Made by a program: the position numbers and the translations under genes | Assembly (NCBI RefSeq): GCF_009754945.1 | Contig: NZ_WPIN01000011.1 | Location: 186,001 to 250,000 of the forward strand | Length of the DNA: 64,000 nucleotides | Direction: 5' to 3' | Origin: Spirosoma arboris | GTDB taxonomy: Bacteria > Bacteroidota > Bacteroidia > Cytophagales > Spirosomataceae | The notes under the pieces: generated by a model | Seen by the model: the letters and a program-made list of their open reading frames with translations, nothing else | The model's database searches: none | Told to the model about the DNA's origin: nothing | In this document: positions 9,129-17,878 of the stretch, in pieces | How the letters are laid out: each line of letters opens with the position of its first letter | Numbering within the stretch: position 1 is the first letter of the stretch

Positions 9129-9225
9129 TGCTAAACACGCTTCTTGCCTTGCAGTGTCCGTAATTCCGGAAATTTTTCTCATTTAAGAGGCTCACGACAG
9201 ACTGGCAAGGGGAATTTTAGGAGAT

Positions 9226-9258
9226 TGACGGTTCACCCCGCAACAATGACGCTTCACC
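9226..9258. promoter_or_regulatory. Direct repeat tgacg(g/c)ttcacc, period 21 bp (LytTR-type candidate)
   Basis: tgacggttcacc (9226) and tgacgcttcacc (9247) match at 11 of 12 positions with a 21-bp period. The site lies 97-129 bp before the LytS-type kinase gene, whose cognate regulators usually carry LytTR DNA-binding domains. Apart from this and the neighbouring pair, the 342-bp gap 9013-9354 shows nothing else clear. Confidence 0.45.
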
Positions 9259-9354
9259 AGGCGCTATTTCCGTTTTGTCGACCTTATAGTTGGTCTGAAA
9301 GCTCGAAATTGTCGACTTTTAAGCCATTTTTCTTAACCTATCGTAAGTTCTTTC

Positions 9355-10692
9355 ATGACATTTGCTACCTGGAATCTGTTGTTCACAGGCATGGTCAGCT
9401 CCATTCTGTTACTAAATGTGGTACAGTGGAGCATTTACTGGGAGCGAATTTATGGTCTATACACCTTGTATATGCTCGCCTGGCTGGTCTACTTCAGCTT
9501 GAGGGTAGATGAAATCAATGAATACGTAACCGGAAACATTTGGTATTTTGTCCGGGCTACGGCGCCCATGCTTGCCTATTTTGTTTACTTCGATTTTGCC
9601 GATTCCCTGATTCAACTGCAAAATCGCCTGCCTGCCCTATTCCGGTTGTTTCGTCTGGCTAAAGCTATCATTTTGATTTATCTACTGCTGATGGGCGCGT
9701 TGTGTTTTGGCACAACCGACTGGCATGAAACGATTTACGAAACCGCACATACCGTGATGCGATTACTCATGGTTGCCCTGGCAACTTATGGAATCGTACG
9801 AATTAGACAACTGAAAGGTGTAGTCCCGCGCTACGTCGCTTTAGGTTCGGCGTTTTTACTCATTGGTGGCATCACGGCTATGGTATTATCAATGATGAAT
9901 CAATCGCTAGAAAAACCGCAATTATTCCTCTCTGCGCCCTTAACATACCTGGAGTTTGGTATCCTTGCCGAGTTAATCTGCTTCACCTTAGTGTTGGGGT
10001 ATCAACAGCGTCGGGGGGCTATCAAGAGTGCTATTATCGAGCAACGACTCGCCCGAGAGCGTGAACGCCACCAACGGGAACAGGTTGAAGCAGAACTGGT
10101 TACTGAAAAATTACAGCAGCAAATGTCGGCGATGCAGATGATGGCGTTACAGACGCAGTTGAACCCGCATTTCCTGTTCAATAGCCTCAACTCGCTTTCA
10201 TCACTTATAGCCGACGAACCCGCTAAAGCTGTCCGATTTGTAGACGAGATGTCGAGCGTTTATCGGTACCTTCTTCGTACGAATAACCTTACACTCACGA
10301 CCTTACAAATCGAACTGGTGTTTATCGACTCATACTATCACCTACTAAAAACGCGCTACGGAGCGGGCATTGAGTTAATCAAAACGGTCGACGATGCTTT
10401 TCTGATGTACAAATTACCTCCGCTAACCTTGCAATTATTGCTCGAAAACGCGGTGAAGCACAACATCGTCTCAACAGACCAACCTTTAGTAATTCGATTC
10501 GACACGAGTATCGACGGTTGGCTGACGGTGAGCAATACGCTCCAGCGAAAGGTGGTCAACCGTGTAAATTCAACCCAGAAAGGGCTGTTGAATATTCTCT
10601 CAAAATATCAGCTATTAGGGCAACTTCCCCCAAAGATGGAAGAAACCGCCAACGAGTTTATCGTGGCATTGCCGCTGATTGACCCTGATTAG
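9355..10692 (+). CDS. Membrane histidine kinase of the LytS/YehU type (His_kinase family)
   Basis: 445 residues. About seven membrane segments (FTGMVSSILLLNVVQWSIYW, IILIYLLLMGALCF, YVALGSAFLLIGGITAMVLS and others) form a 7TM sensor-like region. A coiled linker (RLARERERHQREQVEAELVT) precedes the His-kinase domain with LQTQLNPHFLFNSLNSLSSL, where His is the phospho-acceptor. PPLTLQLLLENAVKHNI is the N-box for ATP. Such kinases normally sit beside a LytTR response regulator; here the next gene is on the other strand and is unrelated, so the kinase is an orphan in this window. Signal unknown. Confidence 0.85.
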   Translation: MTFATWNLLFTGMVSSILLLNVVQWSIYWERIYGLYTLYMLAWLVYFSLRVDEINEYVTGNIWYFVRATAPMLAYFVYFDFADSLIQLQNRLPALFRLFRLAKAIILIYLLLMGALCFGTTDWHETIYETAHTVMRLLMVALATYGIVRIRQLKGVVPRYVALGSAFLLIGGITAMVLSMMNQSLEKPQLFLSAPLTYLEFGILAELICFTLVLGYQQRRGAIKSAIIEQRLARERERHQREQVEAELVTEKLQQQMSAMQMMALQTQLNPHFLFNSLNSLSSLIADEPAKAVRFVDEMSSVYRYLLRTNNLTLTTLQIELVFIDSYYHLLKTRYGAGIELIKTVDDAFLMYKLPPLTLQLLLENAVKHNIVSTDQPLVIRFDTSIDGWLTVSNTLQRKVVNRVNSTQKGLLNILSKYQLLGQLPPKMEETANEFIVALPLIDPD

Positions 10693-10701
10693 AGAGGGTA
10701 C

Positions 10702-11472
10702 TTATCCAGCCGTGATCGTAAACACCGGCGTTTCCTGAAATCGGGAAGCAACAATAAGCTTTGTGTTGCCCATGTGGGGCGTAAATAAATCGCTGGCCAC
10801 TTGCGGACAATTGTTGTCTTTCGACAGGTGAGACAACAATACATGACTCATAAAATCAGGTTTGTGTGTCCTGAAAATTTCCAGTGCCTGCTGGTTGGAC
10901 AGGTGTCCTTTACCACCCCGAATCCGTTGTTTGAGAAAATAGGGATAACGTCCATTGGCTAACAAATCATCGTCATAATTGGCTTCCAGAAAGGCAGCGT
11001 GGCATTGTTTGAAATGATGAATGAGGTGTTCACAGGGAGCGCCAATGTCGGTAAAAACACCTACGTTGGTATCCTTGTAAGAAATCAGAAAACTATGTGG
11101 ATCATTAGCATCGTGCAACTTAGGAAAAGCGGTAACGCAGAGTTCACCAATCCAGACCGGTTCATACCCACGCAATGCCCGAAGTGGGAATAATTGTATG
11201 GGGAAACCTGAATTTTGCAACGTACCCGGTGTAATGAATACGGGCAACTGGTATTTTTTGGCGAGTTGGGGAATGCCCCGGATATGATCAGAATGTTCGT
11301 GAGAAACAAAAATAGCCTTCACTTTCTCCATCGATAACCCCAGACGAAGCATCCGCCGTTCGGTTTCTTTACAGGAGATTCCGGCATCGATTAAAACGGC
11401 TTCGCGGTCATTTCCAACATAATAGCAATTCCCGTTACTGCCCGAATTTAACGAAGTGATAAACAAATTCAT
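10702..11472 (-). CDS. YycJ/WalJ-like metallo-beta-lactamase-fold hydrolase
   Basis: 256 residues, cytoplasmic. Metal site SHEHSDHIRG near residue 60, with preceding LIDAGISCKETERRM and later FTDIGAP, LEANYDDDLL and LLSHLSKDNNCP providing further ligands. This pattern fits the small YycJ/WalJ family, reported as a nuclease in DNA repair in some bacteria. It is convergent with the kinase gene (9 bp apart). Confidence 0.85.
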   Translation of the reverse strand: MNLFITSLNSGSNGNCYYVGNDREAVLIDAGISCKETERRMLRLGLSMEKVKAIFVSHEHSDHIRGIPQLAKKYQLPVFITPGTLQNSGFPIQLFPLRALRGYEPVWIGELCVTAFPKLHDANDPHSFLISYKDTNVGVFTDIGAPCEHLIHHFKQCHAAFLEANYDDDLLANGRYPYFLKQRIRGGKGHLSNQQALEIFRTHKPDFMSHVLLSHLSKDNNCPQVASDLFTPHMGNTKLIVASRFQETPVFTITAG

Positions 11473-11523
11473 GATAAACTAACAAGCTACATACTCTTTC
11501 TTCTACACGAAGATACGCCATTA

Positions 11524-14500
11524 TTAGGCTTGGGCGGGCTTTTCTCCGCTCTCCGGCTTTTCTTTTTTTGCATTCGCCTTCAACGCTTCCAGCCCTTTCT
11601 TCCCATAAGCTAGCTTTGTAATAGCGATATATAAAACAGGCACCACGAAAATAGCGATCGAAGTAGCCGCCAGCATACCGCCTAACACCGTACGGCCAAT
11701 GGTAGAGCGGGCAACGCCCCCTGCCCCACTCGCCAGCGCCAGTGGAAATACACCCAAAATGAACGCCAGAGAAGTCATCAGAATCGGGCGTAGTCGCAAG
11801 CGAACGGCTTCAATAGTCGATTCAAGCAAATCTTCGCCTTTATCGACGCGCTCCTTCGCAAATTCGACAATCAGAATGGCGTTTTTGGCCGCAAGACCAA
11901 TCAGCGTAATCAGACCAATCTGGGCGTATACATTGTTCGTCAGGTACGGAAACAGAATAAGCGCCGTAATAGCCCCTAAAGCACCAATCGGCACCGAAAG
12001 CAACACGGAGAAAGGCACCGACCAGCTTTCGTACAAAGCCGCCAGGAACAGAAATACGAAACCAACCGACAGCATGAAAATATAAATCGAGCTGCTACCG
12101 GCATTGATTTCTTCGCGGCTCAGGCCCCCAAAATCATAAGCGTATCCGGCAGGTAGAACCTTGTCAGCTACTTCACGCAGGGCATCATTGGCCTGGCTAC
12201 TACTAAAGCCCGGTTTGGCAACGCCGTTCAATTCGACAGACCGAAACAGGTTAAAGTGAGAAATCAGCGGGGCATTCTCAATCACACTCGTTTTAATAAC
12301 CGTACTGATCGGCACCAATTGACCTGCACCATTTCGAACATAATATTGATTAAGTGCTTTTATATCATCTCGATACATCGTATCCGCCTGAGCAACGACC
12401 CGGAATTTTCGGCCATAAATAATGAAATCATTGACGTACTGACTCCCCAGTAAGGTCTGCATGGTTGTATAAACTGAGCTGACTGAAATACCCAGTTTTT
12501 TACACTTATCACGATCTACGTCGACACGATAAGCAGGCGACTTGGCCGTAAAGTAGGTAAAGGCCCGGCCAATTTCAGGGCGTTTGTTAGCCTCGGCCAG
12601 AAAATTCTGTACCACACCATCAAATGCCTGGACATCATCGTTGGTTTCCCGCTGCTGAATCTCAAACGTGAACCCCGACGATTGCCCAAGACCCGGAATA
12701 GCCGGTGGTTGCAAAACCTGCGGTCGGGCATCGTTCAAGCTAGACAGCGCTTTTTGTAGTTTAACCACTAATGAGTCGGCCTGTAAGTTGCGATCCTTCC
12801 GCTCGTCCCAGGGTTTTAAGGACATAAAGACCGTACCACTGTTTGATTTCGATGCGAATGTGACCGCATTCAAACCACCCAACGCGGCAAAGTGAGCGAC
12901 ATAAGGCTGCGCTTTCAGAATACTCATAATTTTATTGAGTACCACCAAACTCCGGGCAGTCGAAGCCGCTTCGGGAATTTCGTACGTTACAATCAGTCGC
13001 CCTTCATCTTCAGTCGGGATAAAGCCAGTTGGTTTGGCGCGGAATAATAAACCCGTACCGATATAGACCACAACAAGCCCCACAATAACCAGTGGAGTGG
13101 CTTTAATGAGTCGTTTTACGCCGTTTGAATAGGCATTCGTGAGTCGTTCAAACCACTGATTAAACTTATAAAATAACTTATCCAGGCCCTTTGCTTTTTC
13201 GTCGATATGCATTGGGCGAAGCAGCAGGGTACACAAAGCGGGCGTCAGCGACAGCGCGACAAAAGCCGAAATCAATACCGAAACGGCAATCGTAATGGCG
13301 AACTGCTGATACAATCGCCCGACGATTCCCGGAATAAATCCAACCGGCACAAACACAGCCGCCAGAATCAGGGCAATAGCAATAACCGGAGCCGAAATCT
13401 CGCGCATGGCTTCCATTGTAGCCTCTTTCGGTGACATGCCTTTATCGAGGTTAACCTGTACGGCCTCCACTACCACAATGGCATCATCGACCACAATCCC
13501 AATCGCCAATACAAACGCAAAGAGGGTTAGCGTATTAATGGTAAAACCAAGAGGGACAAACAACGCAAACGTACCAACAATTGATACCGGAATAGCCAAT
13601 AACGTAATGAGTGTCGCCCGCCAGCTTTGCAGGAACAAAAACACAACTAAAATCACCAGTACCAGCGCTTCGAGCAGTGTTTGTACTACCTCCGAAATAG
13701 ATACCTGAATAACCGAAACCGACTCAAACGGGACAACATATTCAATGTCTTTCGGAAATGTTTTTTTCAGGTTATCCATTGCCGAGTATACGCCTTCGGC
13801 AGTAGCCAGGGCATTGCTACCCGGCAACTGATAAACAAGCAGATAGGAAGCCCGCTTACCATCTACGAACGAGTTACTGGCATAGGAAAATTTACCCAAC
13901 TGCACCCGCGCTACGTCTTCCAGATACACGAGTGAGCCTTTGGATGGATCGCTGCGAACAATAATCTTTTTAAACTCTTCCTCCTTACTCAGTCGACTAT
14001 TGGTAAAGACAGAATATTCAAAGGCCTGAGAAGCTGGCTGAGGTGATGCTCCGACAGAACCGCCCGCCACCTGGAGGTTCTGCTCCTGTAAAGCGGCCAC
14101 AACATCATCGGGTGTCATACCCAGTTGCGTTAATCGATCTGGTTTGAGCCAGATACGCATACTGAAATCATCGGCCCGGCTGAAAATATCGCCCACGCCC
14201 GGCACCCGCAACAAGGCATCCCGGATGTAAATGTTTGTATAGTTATCTAAAAACGAAACGTTGTGCGTTCCCTTCGGCGAATAGATGGCCACCAGCATAA
14301 ACAGCGATGGATTTCGCTTACGAACGACAACGCCCAGACGGGTAACTTCCTGAGGTAATTGTGGCTGAGCAATACCAACACGGTTCTGCACATCCAGGGC
14401 CGCAATATTCACATCGGTACCCACCTTGAATGTCACGTTCATGGTCATCCGACCGTCGTTCGTGGCATTGGTCTGCACATAGTCCATACCGGGGGTACCA

Positions 14501-14712
14501 TTCACCTGCGTTTCGATGGGTGTGGCCACGGTTTGTTCCACCGTTTGCGCATCAGCCCCCGTGTATGTACCAGTCACCTGCACCACAGGCGGAGTAATAT
14601 CGGGATACTGACTAACGGGTAAACTTAATAAAGCCAGCACCCCCAGCGCAACAATCACAATGGATGCAACGATAGCAGTAACAGGCCGATTTATAAATAT
14701 TTCTGCGAACAT
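11524..14712 (-). CDS. RND multidrug efflux pump, inner-membrane subunit (AcrB/MexB, HAE-1 type)
   Basis: 1062 residues, the usual length. Proton-coupled export of hydrophobic compounds through the cell envelope. N-terminal FINRPVTAIVASIVIVALGV is TM1. The Asp pair of the proton relay is in VLAIGIVVDDAIVVVEAV near residue 410. Large porter domains and a second TM bundle (ITLIGLAAKNAILIVEFAKE) follow. The C-terminal tail is Lys/Glu-rich. Third gene of the operon after TolC-like and adaptor genes. No regulator is adjacent. Confidence 0.95.
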   Translation of the reverse strand: MFAEIFINRPVTAIVASIVIVALGVLALLSLPVSQYPDITPPVVQVTGTYTGADAQTVEQTVATPIETQVNGTPGMDYVQTNATNDGRMTMNVTFKVGTDVNIAALDVQNRVGIAQPQLPQEVTRLGVVVRKRNPSLFMLVAIYSPKGTHNVSFLDNYTNIYIRDALLRVPGVGDIFSRADDFSMRIWLKPDRLTQLGMTPDDVVAALQEQNLQVAGGSVGASPQPASQAFEYSVFTNSRLSKEEEFKKIIVRSDPSKGSLVYLEDVARVQLGKFSYASNSFVDGKRASYLLVYQLPGSNALATAEGVYSAMDNLKKTFPKDIEYVVPFESVSVIQVSISEVVQTLLEALVLVILVVFLFLQSWRATLITLLAIPVSIVGTFALFVPLGFTINTLTLFAFVLAIGIVVDDAIVVVEAVQVNLDKGMSPKEATMEAMREISAPVIAIALILAAVFVPVGFIPGIVGRLYQQFAITIAVSVLISAFVALSLTPALCTLLLRPMHIDEKAKGLDKLFYKFNQWFERLTNAYSNGVKRLIKATPLVIVGLVVVYIGTGLLFRAKPTGFIPTEDEGRLIVTYEIPEAASTARSLVVLNKIMSILKAQPYVAHFAALGGLNAVTFASKSNSGTVFMSLKPWDERKDRNLQADSLVVKLQKALSSLNDARPQVLQPPAIPGLGQSSGFTFEIQQRETNDDVQAFDGVVQNFLAEANKRPEIGRAFTYFTAKSPAYRVDVDRDKCKKLGISVSSVYTTMQTLLGSQYVNDFIIYGRKFRVVAQADTMYRDDIKALNQYYVRNGAGQLVPISTVIKTSVIENAPLISHFNLFRSVELNGVAKPGFSSSQANDALREVADKVLPAGYAYDFGGLSREEINAGSSSIYIFMLSVGFVFLFLAALYESWSVPFSVLLSVPIGALGAITALILFPYLTNNVYAQIGLITLIGLAAKNAILIVEFAKERVDKGEDLLESTIEAVRLRLRPILMTSLAFILGVFPLALASGAGGVARSTIGRTVLGGMLAATSIAIFVVPVLYIAITKLAYGKKGLEALKANAKKEKPESGEKPAQA

Positions 14713-14719
14713 AATTTAA

Positions 14720-14803
14720 AGAGTGAAAGAGCGACCCGGTGAATGGGTGAGTTAACCAACGAGCCGAATGGTTCGGGCTTTCACTCATTCACCCTTTCGC
14801 TCA
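14720..14803. repeat. Imperfect inverted repeat of gagtga/gtgaatg words
   Basis: gagtgaaagagcga and gtgaatgggtgagt on one side face ctttcactcattcaccctttcgctc on the other, with an inner agccgaa-tgg-ttcgggct hairpin. It fills the whole space between the adaptor stop and the RND pump start, so it lies inside an operon. Similar words recur at 60791-60870. Confidence 0.7.
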
Positions 14804-14804
14804 T

Positions 14805-15977
14805 TTATTTTGCGGATGCTGTTTGCTTGCTACTGGAATCGCGTGGGGCACCGCCCTGTTGTTCAGGTTGACTAACGCGCACTTTGGCTCCGTCGCGGAT
14901 TTTTTGTGTTCCTTCCGTGACGATCGTTTCGCCTTCGGTCAGACCGTTTTTGACGATTACTTTATCGTTGATTCGAGCGCCGAGGGTTACTTTTTTCTGA
15001 CTAACCTTACTGCTGTCGCCTACCACAAATACGAAATACTCGCTCATTTGCTCGGTTACAGCCTGATATGGAATCAATAACTGAGGCTCACCTGAGCTAT
15101 TTTTCACTCGTACATTGGCATTCAGACCCACTTTCAATTGTTTGTTGGCGTTTGGAAAGGCAATCCTGACACGCAACGTACCCGTTTGCGGATCAACAGC
15201 CCGGTCGATGATCCGCACCGAGCCAGGATATTTGTATTTACTTCCATTGGGCAGCATTAGCACCAACGTTGAGTCCCGCACTACATTGGCCTGGGTCTGC
15301 AATTTGATAAAACGCGGAATCTGGGTTTCATCGACCTGAACATCGGCCGCAATCGGGTTATCCGACGAGATCGTGTTAAGTGGCGTTGAACCGGGAGCTA
15401 CAGCCGCGCCCAGTCGAACCTGAGAGATGCCAATCGTTCCGTCGAGTGGGGCATAAATGGTCGTGTATTTCAGGTTCGTTGCCACTTGCTGAATCGTGGC
15501 CTGAGAAGCTTCTACCTGCATTTTGGCCGCTTCCAGCGTAGCATTGGCATTATCGACCAGTTGTTTGGCAACGGCATCCTGCTGTGCCAGCGTATTATAC
15601 CGATCTGCGTCTTTTTGCGCCCGGTTCAGGTTCGCTTTCTGAACGTTCAGGTTCGCTACAGCCTGGTCGTAGGAGGCTCGATATTGCTGAGGATCAATCG
15701 TATACAATTTTTGTCCCTTGCTCACATGCTGACCATCCTGAAAAAAGATACCCGTAATATTCCCGGCCACCTGCGGCTGGATCTCTACTTCGAGTAGAGC
15801 GGTCACAGTTGCGGGAAATTGATCATAATACGTTGCACTGCCTTTGGTCACCTTCACGGCCGATACGGCTGTGGGGGGCGGAGGAGCCTGTTGCTGTTCA
15901 TTTTTTTTGCCGCCACAAGCGGTAAGTAACAAGGCCAGGAGAAATCCCGATATGGCCAGATTTATAGGGTGCTTCAT
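14805..15977 (-). CDS. RND efflux periplasmic adaptor lipoprotein (AcrA/MexA type)
   Basis: 390 residues from ATG 15977; links the pump to the outer-membrane channel. The start was chosen because HPINLAISGFLLALLLTACG gives a lipobox (LTAC) with Cys as lipid anchor; the longer open frame reads into a repeat. Lipoyl/barrel-sandwich halves (VEIQPQVAGNITGIFFQDGQ and TTIYAPLDGTIGISQVRLGA) flank an alpha-hairpin (YDQAVANLNVQKANLNRAQK). The C-terminus is charged. Middle gene of the efflux operon. Confidence 0.93.
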   Translation of the reverse strand: MKHPINLAISGFLLALLLTACGGKKNEQQQAPPPPTAVSAVKVTKGSATYYDQFPATVTALLEVEIQPQVAGNITGIFFQDGQHVSKGQKLYTIDPQQYRASYDQAVANLNVQKANLNRAQKDADRYNTLAQQDAVAKQLVDNANATLEAAKMQVEASQATIQQVATNLKYTTIYAPLDGTIGISQVRLGAAVAPGSTPLNTISSDNPIAADVQVDETQIPRFIKLQTQANVVRDSTLVLMLPNGSKYKYPGSVRIIDRAVDPQTGTLRVRIAFPNANKQLKVGLNANVRVKNSSGEPQLLIPYQAVTEQMSEYFVFVVGDSSKVSQKKVTLGARINDKVIVKNGLTEGETIVTEGTQKIRDGAKVRVSQPEQQGGAPRDSSSKQTASAK

Positions 15978-15991
15978 GATGTTAATGGCAC

Positions 15992-16080
15992 TTTTGTCAT
16001 GCTGACGAAGGAAGCATCTTCGGTAACCAAATACGCTGATTGCTTTTCCCGAAGATGCTTCCTTCGTCAGCATGACAAAA
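15992..16080. repeat. Perfect 32-bp inverted repeat, loop 25 nt
   Basis: Arms 15992-16023 and 16049-16080 (ttttgtcatgctgacgaagg...) are exact complements. It lies between the tolC-like stop (16082) and the adaptor start (15977), inside the efflux operon. One arm reads in frame with the adaptor and produces a false N-terminal extension. From memory, similar words occur between genes in other Bacteroidota. Confidence 0.9.
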
Positions 16081-16081
16081 A

Positions 16082-17422
16082 TTAAAATTGGATCGCGCCT
16101 AACGCTCGTTGAACGTCTAACTTACTGATCAACACCTGATACAGCGCATTGAATACATTAAGCCGTGCGGTTCGAAGATCAGCTTCAGCGATGGTCACAT
16201 CTAAATACGTTTTGATGCCCGAGCGATATTGCAGGTTAATAACCCGGTATACATCTTCGGCCAGTTGCTGATTTTCGACCAACGCCAGGTAGTTCGCCAG
16301 GTTGCCCTTGTAGTTGGCCAACGCTGTTGCATACTCGGCATCGACAGCGCTGGTTAAGGCGACTAAGTCCCAATTGAGCCGTTGAACCTGCAACTCCGCA
16401 ATTTTTGTCTGATGAATACGACGCCCTCCCTGAAAAATGGGTAGCGCAAGTGTTAATCCGATCAACGAGTTCGGGAACGACAGGCTGTAGAGTTGCCCAA
16501 AGGAGCTATTTTGATATAACAAATTGTAGTTACCAAAAGCAGATACAGAGGGCAGATACGACCAGCGATTATAGCGGACATTGGCATCCAGCAATCGTCC
16601 CTGGGTTTGCAAAAGCTGGTATTCAATACGATTTTGGGGATTTACCAGCAGCATTGTATCCAGTGCAACTTCATTGGCCAACTGCAATGTATCGTACGAA
16701 ACCGCCAACTGACTGTTAGGCGGATAGCCCATTAGCTGCTTGAGCGTCTGGTATTTTGCCCCAATTAAATCACGGTACTGTTTCCGTTGAGCCACGGAAT
16801 TATTAAGGGCAATCTTCGCTCGCTGCGGGTCGGTTTTATCGACGATGCCACTCTGGTATTGGTTCGTAGCATCCTGTAAACTACGCTGCAACCGAGCAAT
16901 GTCCTGACTCAGAATGTCGACCTGACGTTGCGTCAGAATCAGATCATAGAATGCTTTACTGACGTTTACAACTACGTCAATTTTATTTTTAACCGTCGTT
17001 TGCGTGGCCTGTGTGCGGTATACATCCGCCGTTCGACTGGCCAGTAAAACATCACGATTAAAAATACTCTGCGTTACTGAAAGTGAAGCTGTTGAGGTAT
17101 TCGCGGCTCCCAGGCTCACCGGTTGTTTCTCACCTGTAGTGGCATTCGGGATGAGTGTTACAGGCAGTTTGAGGTAATGAAGCAGATTGTAGGAGGCACT
17201 AATTTGCGGATACCAGGCTGCCAGTGCACTTTGAACTGTACGTTCGGCAATGTCCTGATCGATAATCGACTGCCGAACAACAGGTTGGTGACCTAAAGCA
17301 TACTGTATACAATCGGCTAGGTAAGCCTGTTTAGCTAATGAATCCGTTGTTTTCTGAGCTACTACATCAATCGACAAAAACCACCCAATCGCAAAAAGAA
17401 AGCCAATAAACGTTTTATTCAT
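16082..17422 (-). CDS. TolC-family outer-membrane efflux channel
   Basis: 446 residues from ATG 17422, chosen over a start 30 bp upstream because NKTFIGFLFAIGWFLSIDVVAQ is a clean signal peptide. Two homologous halves of alternating barrel strands and long helices are visible (LTQRQVDILSQDIARLQRSL; GLTLALPIFQGGRRIHQTKI; YRSGIKTYLDVTIAEADLRT). First gene of the efflux operon. Confidence 0.92.
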   Translation of the reverse strand: MNKTFIGFLFAIGWFLSIDVVAQKTTDSLAKQAYLADCIQYALGHQPVVRQSIIDQDIAERTVQSALAAWYPQISASYNLLHYLKLPVTLIPNATTGEKQPVSLGAANTSTASLSVTQSIFNRDVLLASRTADVYRTQATQTTVKNKIDVVVNVSKAFYDLILTQRQVDILSQDIARLQRSLQDATNQYQSGIVDKTDPQRAKIALNNSVAQRKQYRDLIGAKYQTLKQLMGYPPNSQLAVSYDTLQLANEVALDTMLLVNPQNRIEYQLLQTQGRLLDANVRYNRWSYLPSVSAFGNYNLLYQNSSFGQLYSLSFPNSLIGLTLALPIFQGGRRIHQTKIAELQVQRLNWDLVALTSAVDAEYATALANYKGNLANYLALVENQQLAEDVYRVINLQYRSGIKTYLDVTIAEADLRTARLNVFNALYQVLISKLDVQRALGAIQF

Positions 17423-17878
17423 ACATGAAACCCGTCTTTGGTAAATAGTCAACGGCGTGTACTACTTACAACTCGTTCGAGTGACCATTTTGTTCGTTCG
17501 TTTCTAAGAAATTAACGACTGGAGCTAGCTACCTAGGTAATTTTGCCGCTACGTATATCCGTAAAATAGCTTGTTATAGTGGTCTGATAATGACTAGTTT
17601 TCGAAGTCAACCTATAGTTCCTACCCTTGTTGTGACCTGAATGTTAAATTATTCTTAAATCTAAAAAACAGGTAAGGCCCATAACATCAGCTTGGCTCTT
17701 ATTTTGGTATGACCCCGATGGGGTCGAATTTTTATAGCCACAATTTTTTCTATTCTGGTTATCCTAAATACACATACACCATACTATAAATCCCTTCGTT
17801 TCTGCTTTACCACAGTTTGAGTTTGCCAAAGCCGGGCAAAGACCGTAATTTTCGGACTATTTATCAGTACGCAACCAC
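17423..17878. other. 456-bp divergent promoter region of tolC-like gene and glnS
   Basis: No coding sequence seen. It holds a small hairpin gaccccgatggggtc near 17711 and, close to glnS, a promoter match at 17822-17853. No clear TAnnTTTG box was found for the efflux operon on the minus strand. Confidence 0.5.
17822..17853 (+). promoter_or_regulatory. Predicted glnS promoter (TTTG-N20-TAATTTTC)
   Basis: TTTG 17822-17825 and TAATTTTC 17846-17853 fit the Bacteroidota consensus TTG-N17-23-TAnnTTTG with one mismatch in the last base. It lies 26 bp before the glnS start. Confidence 0.45.

Noticed and set aside
9144..9512. 122-codon plus-strand frame before and over the kinase start
   Set aside because: Overlaps the kinase in another frame and covers the regulatory direct repeats; no protein-like pattern.
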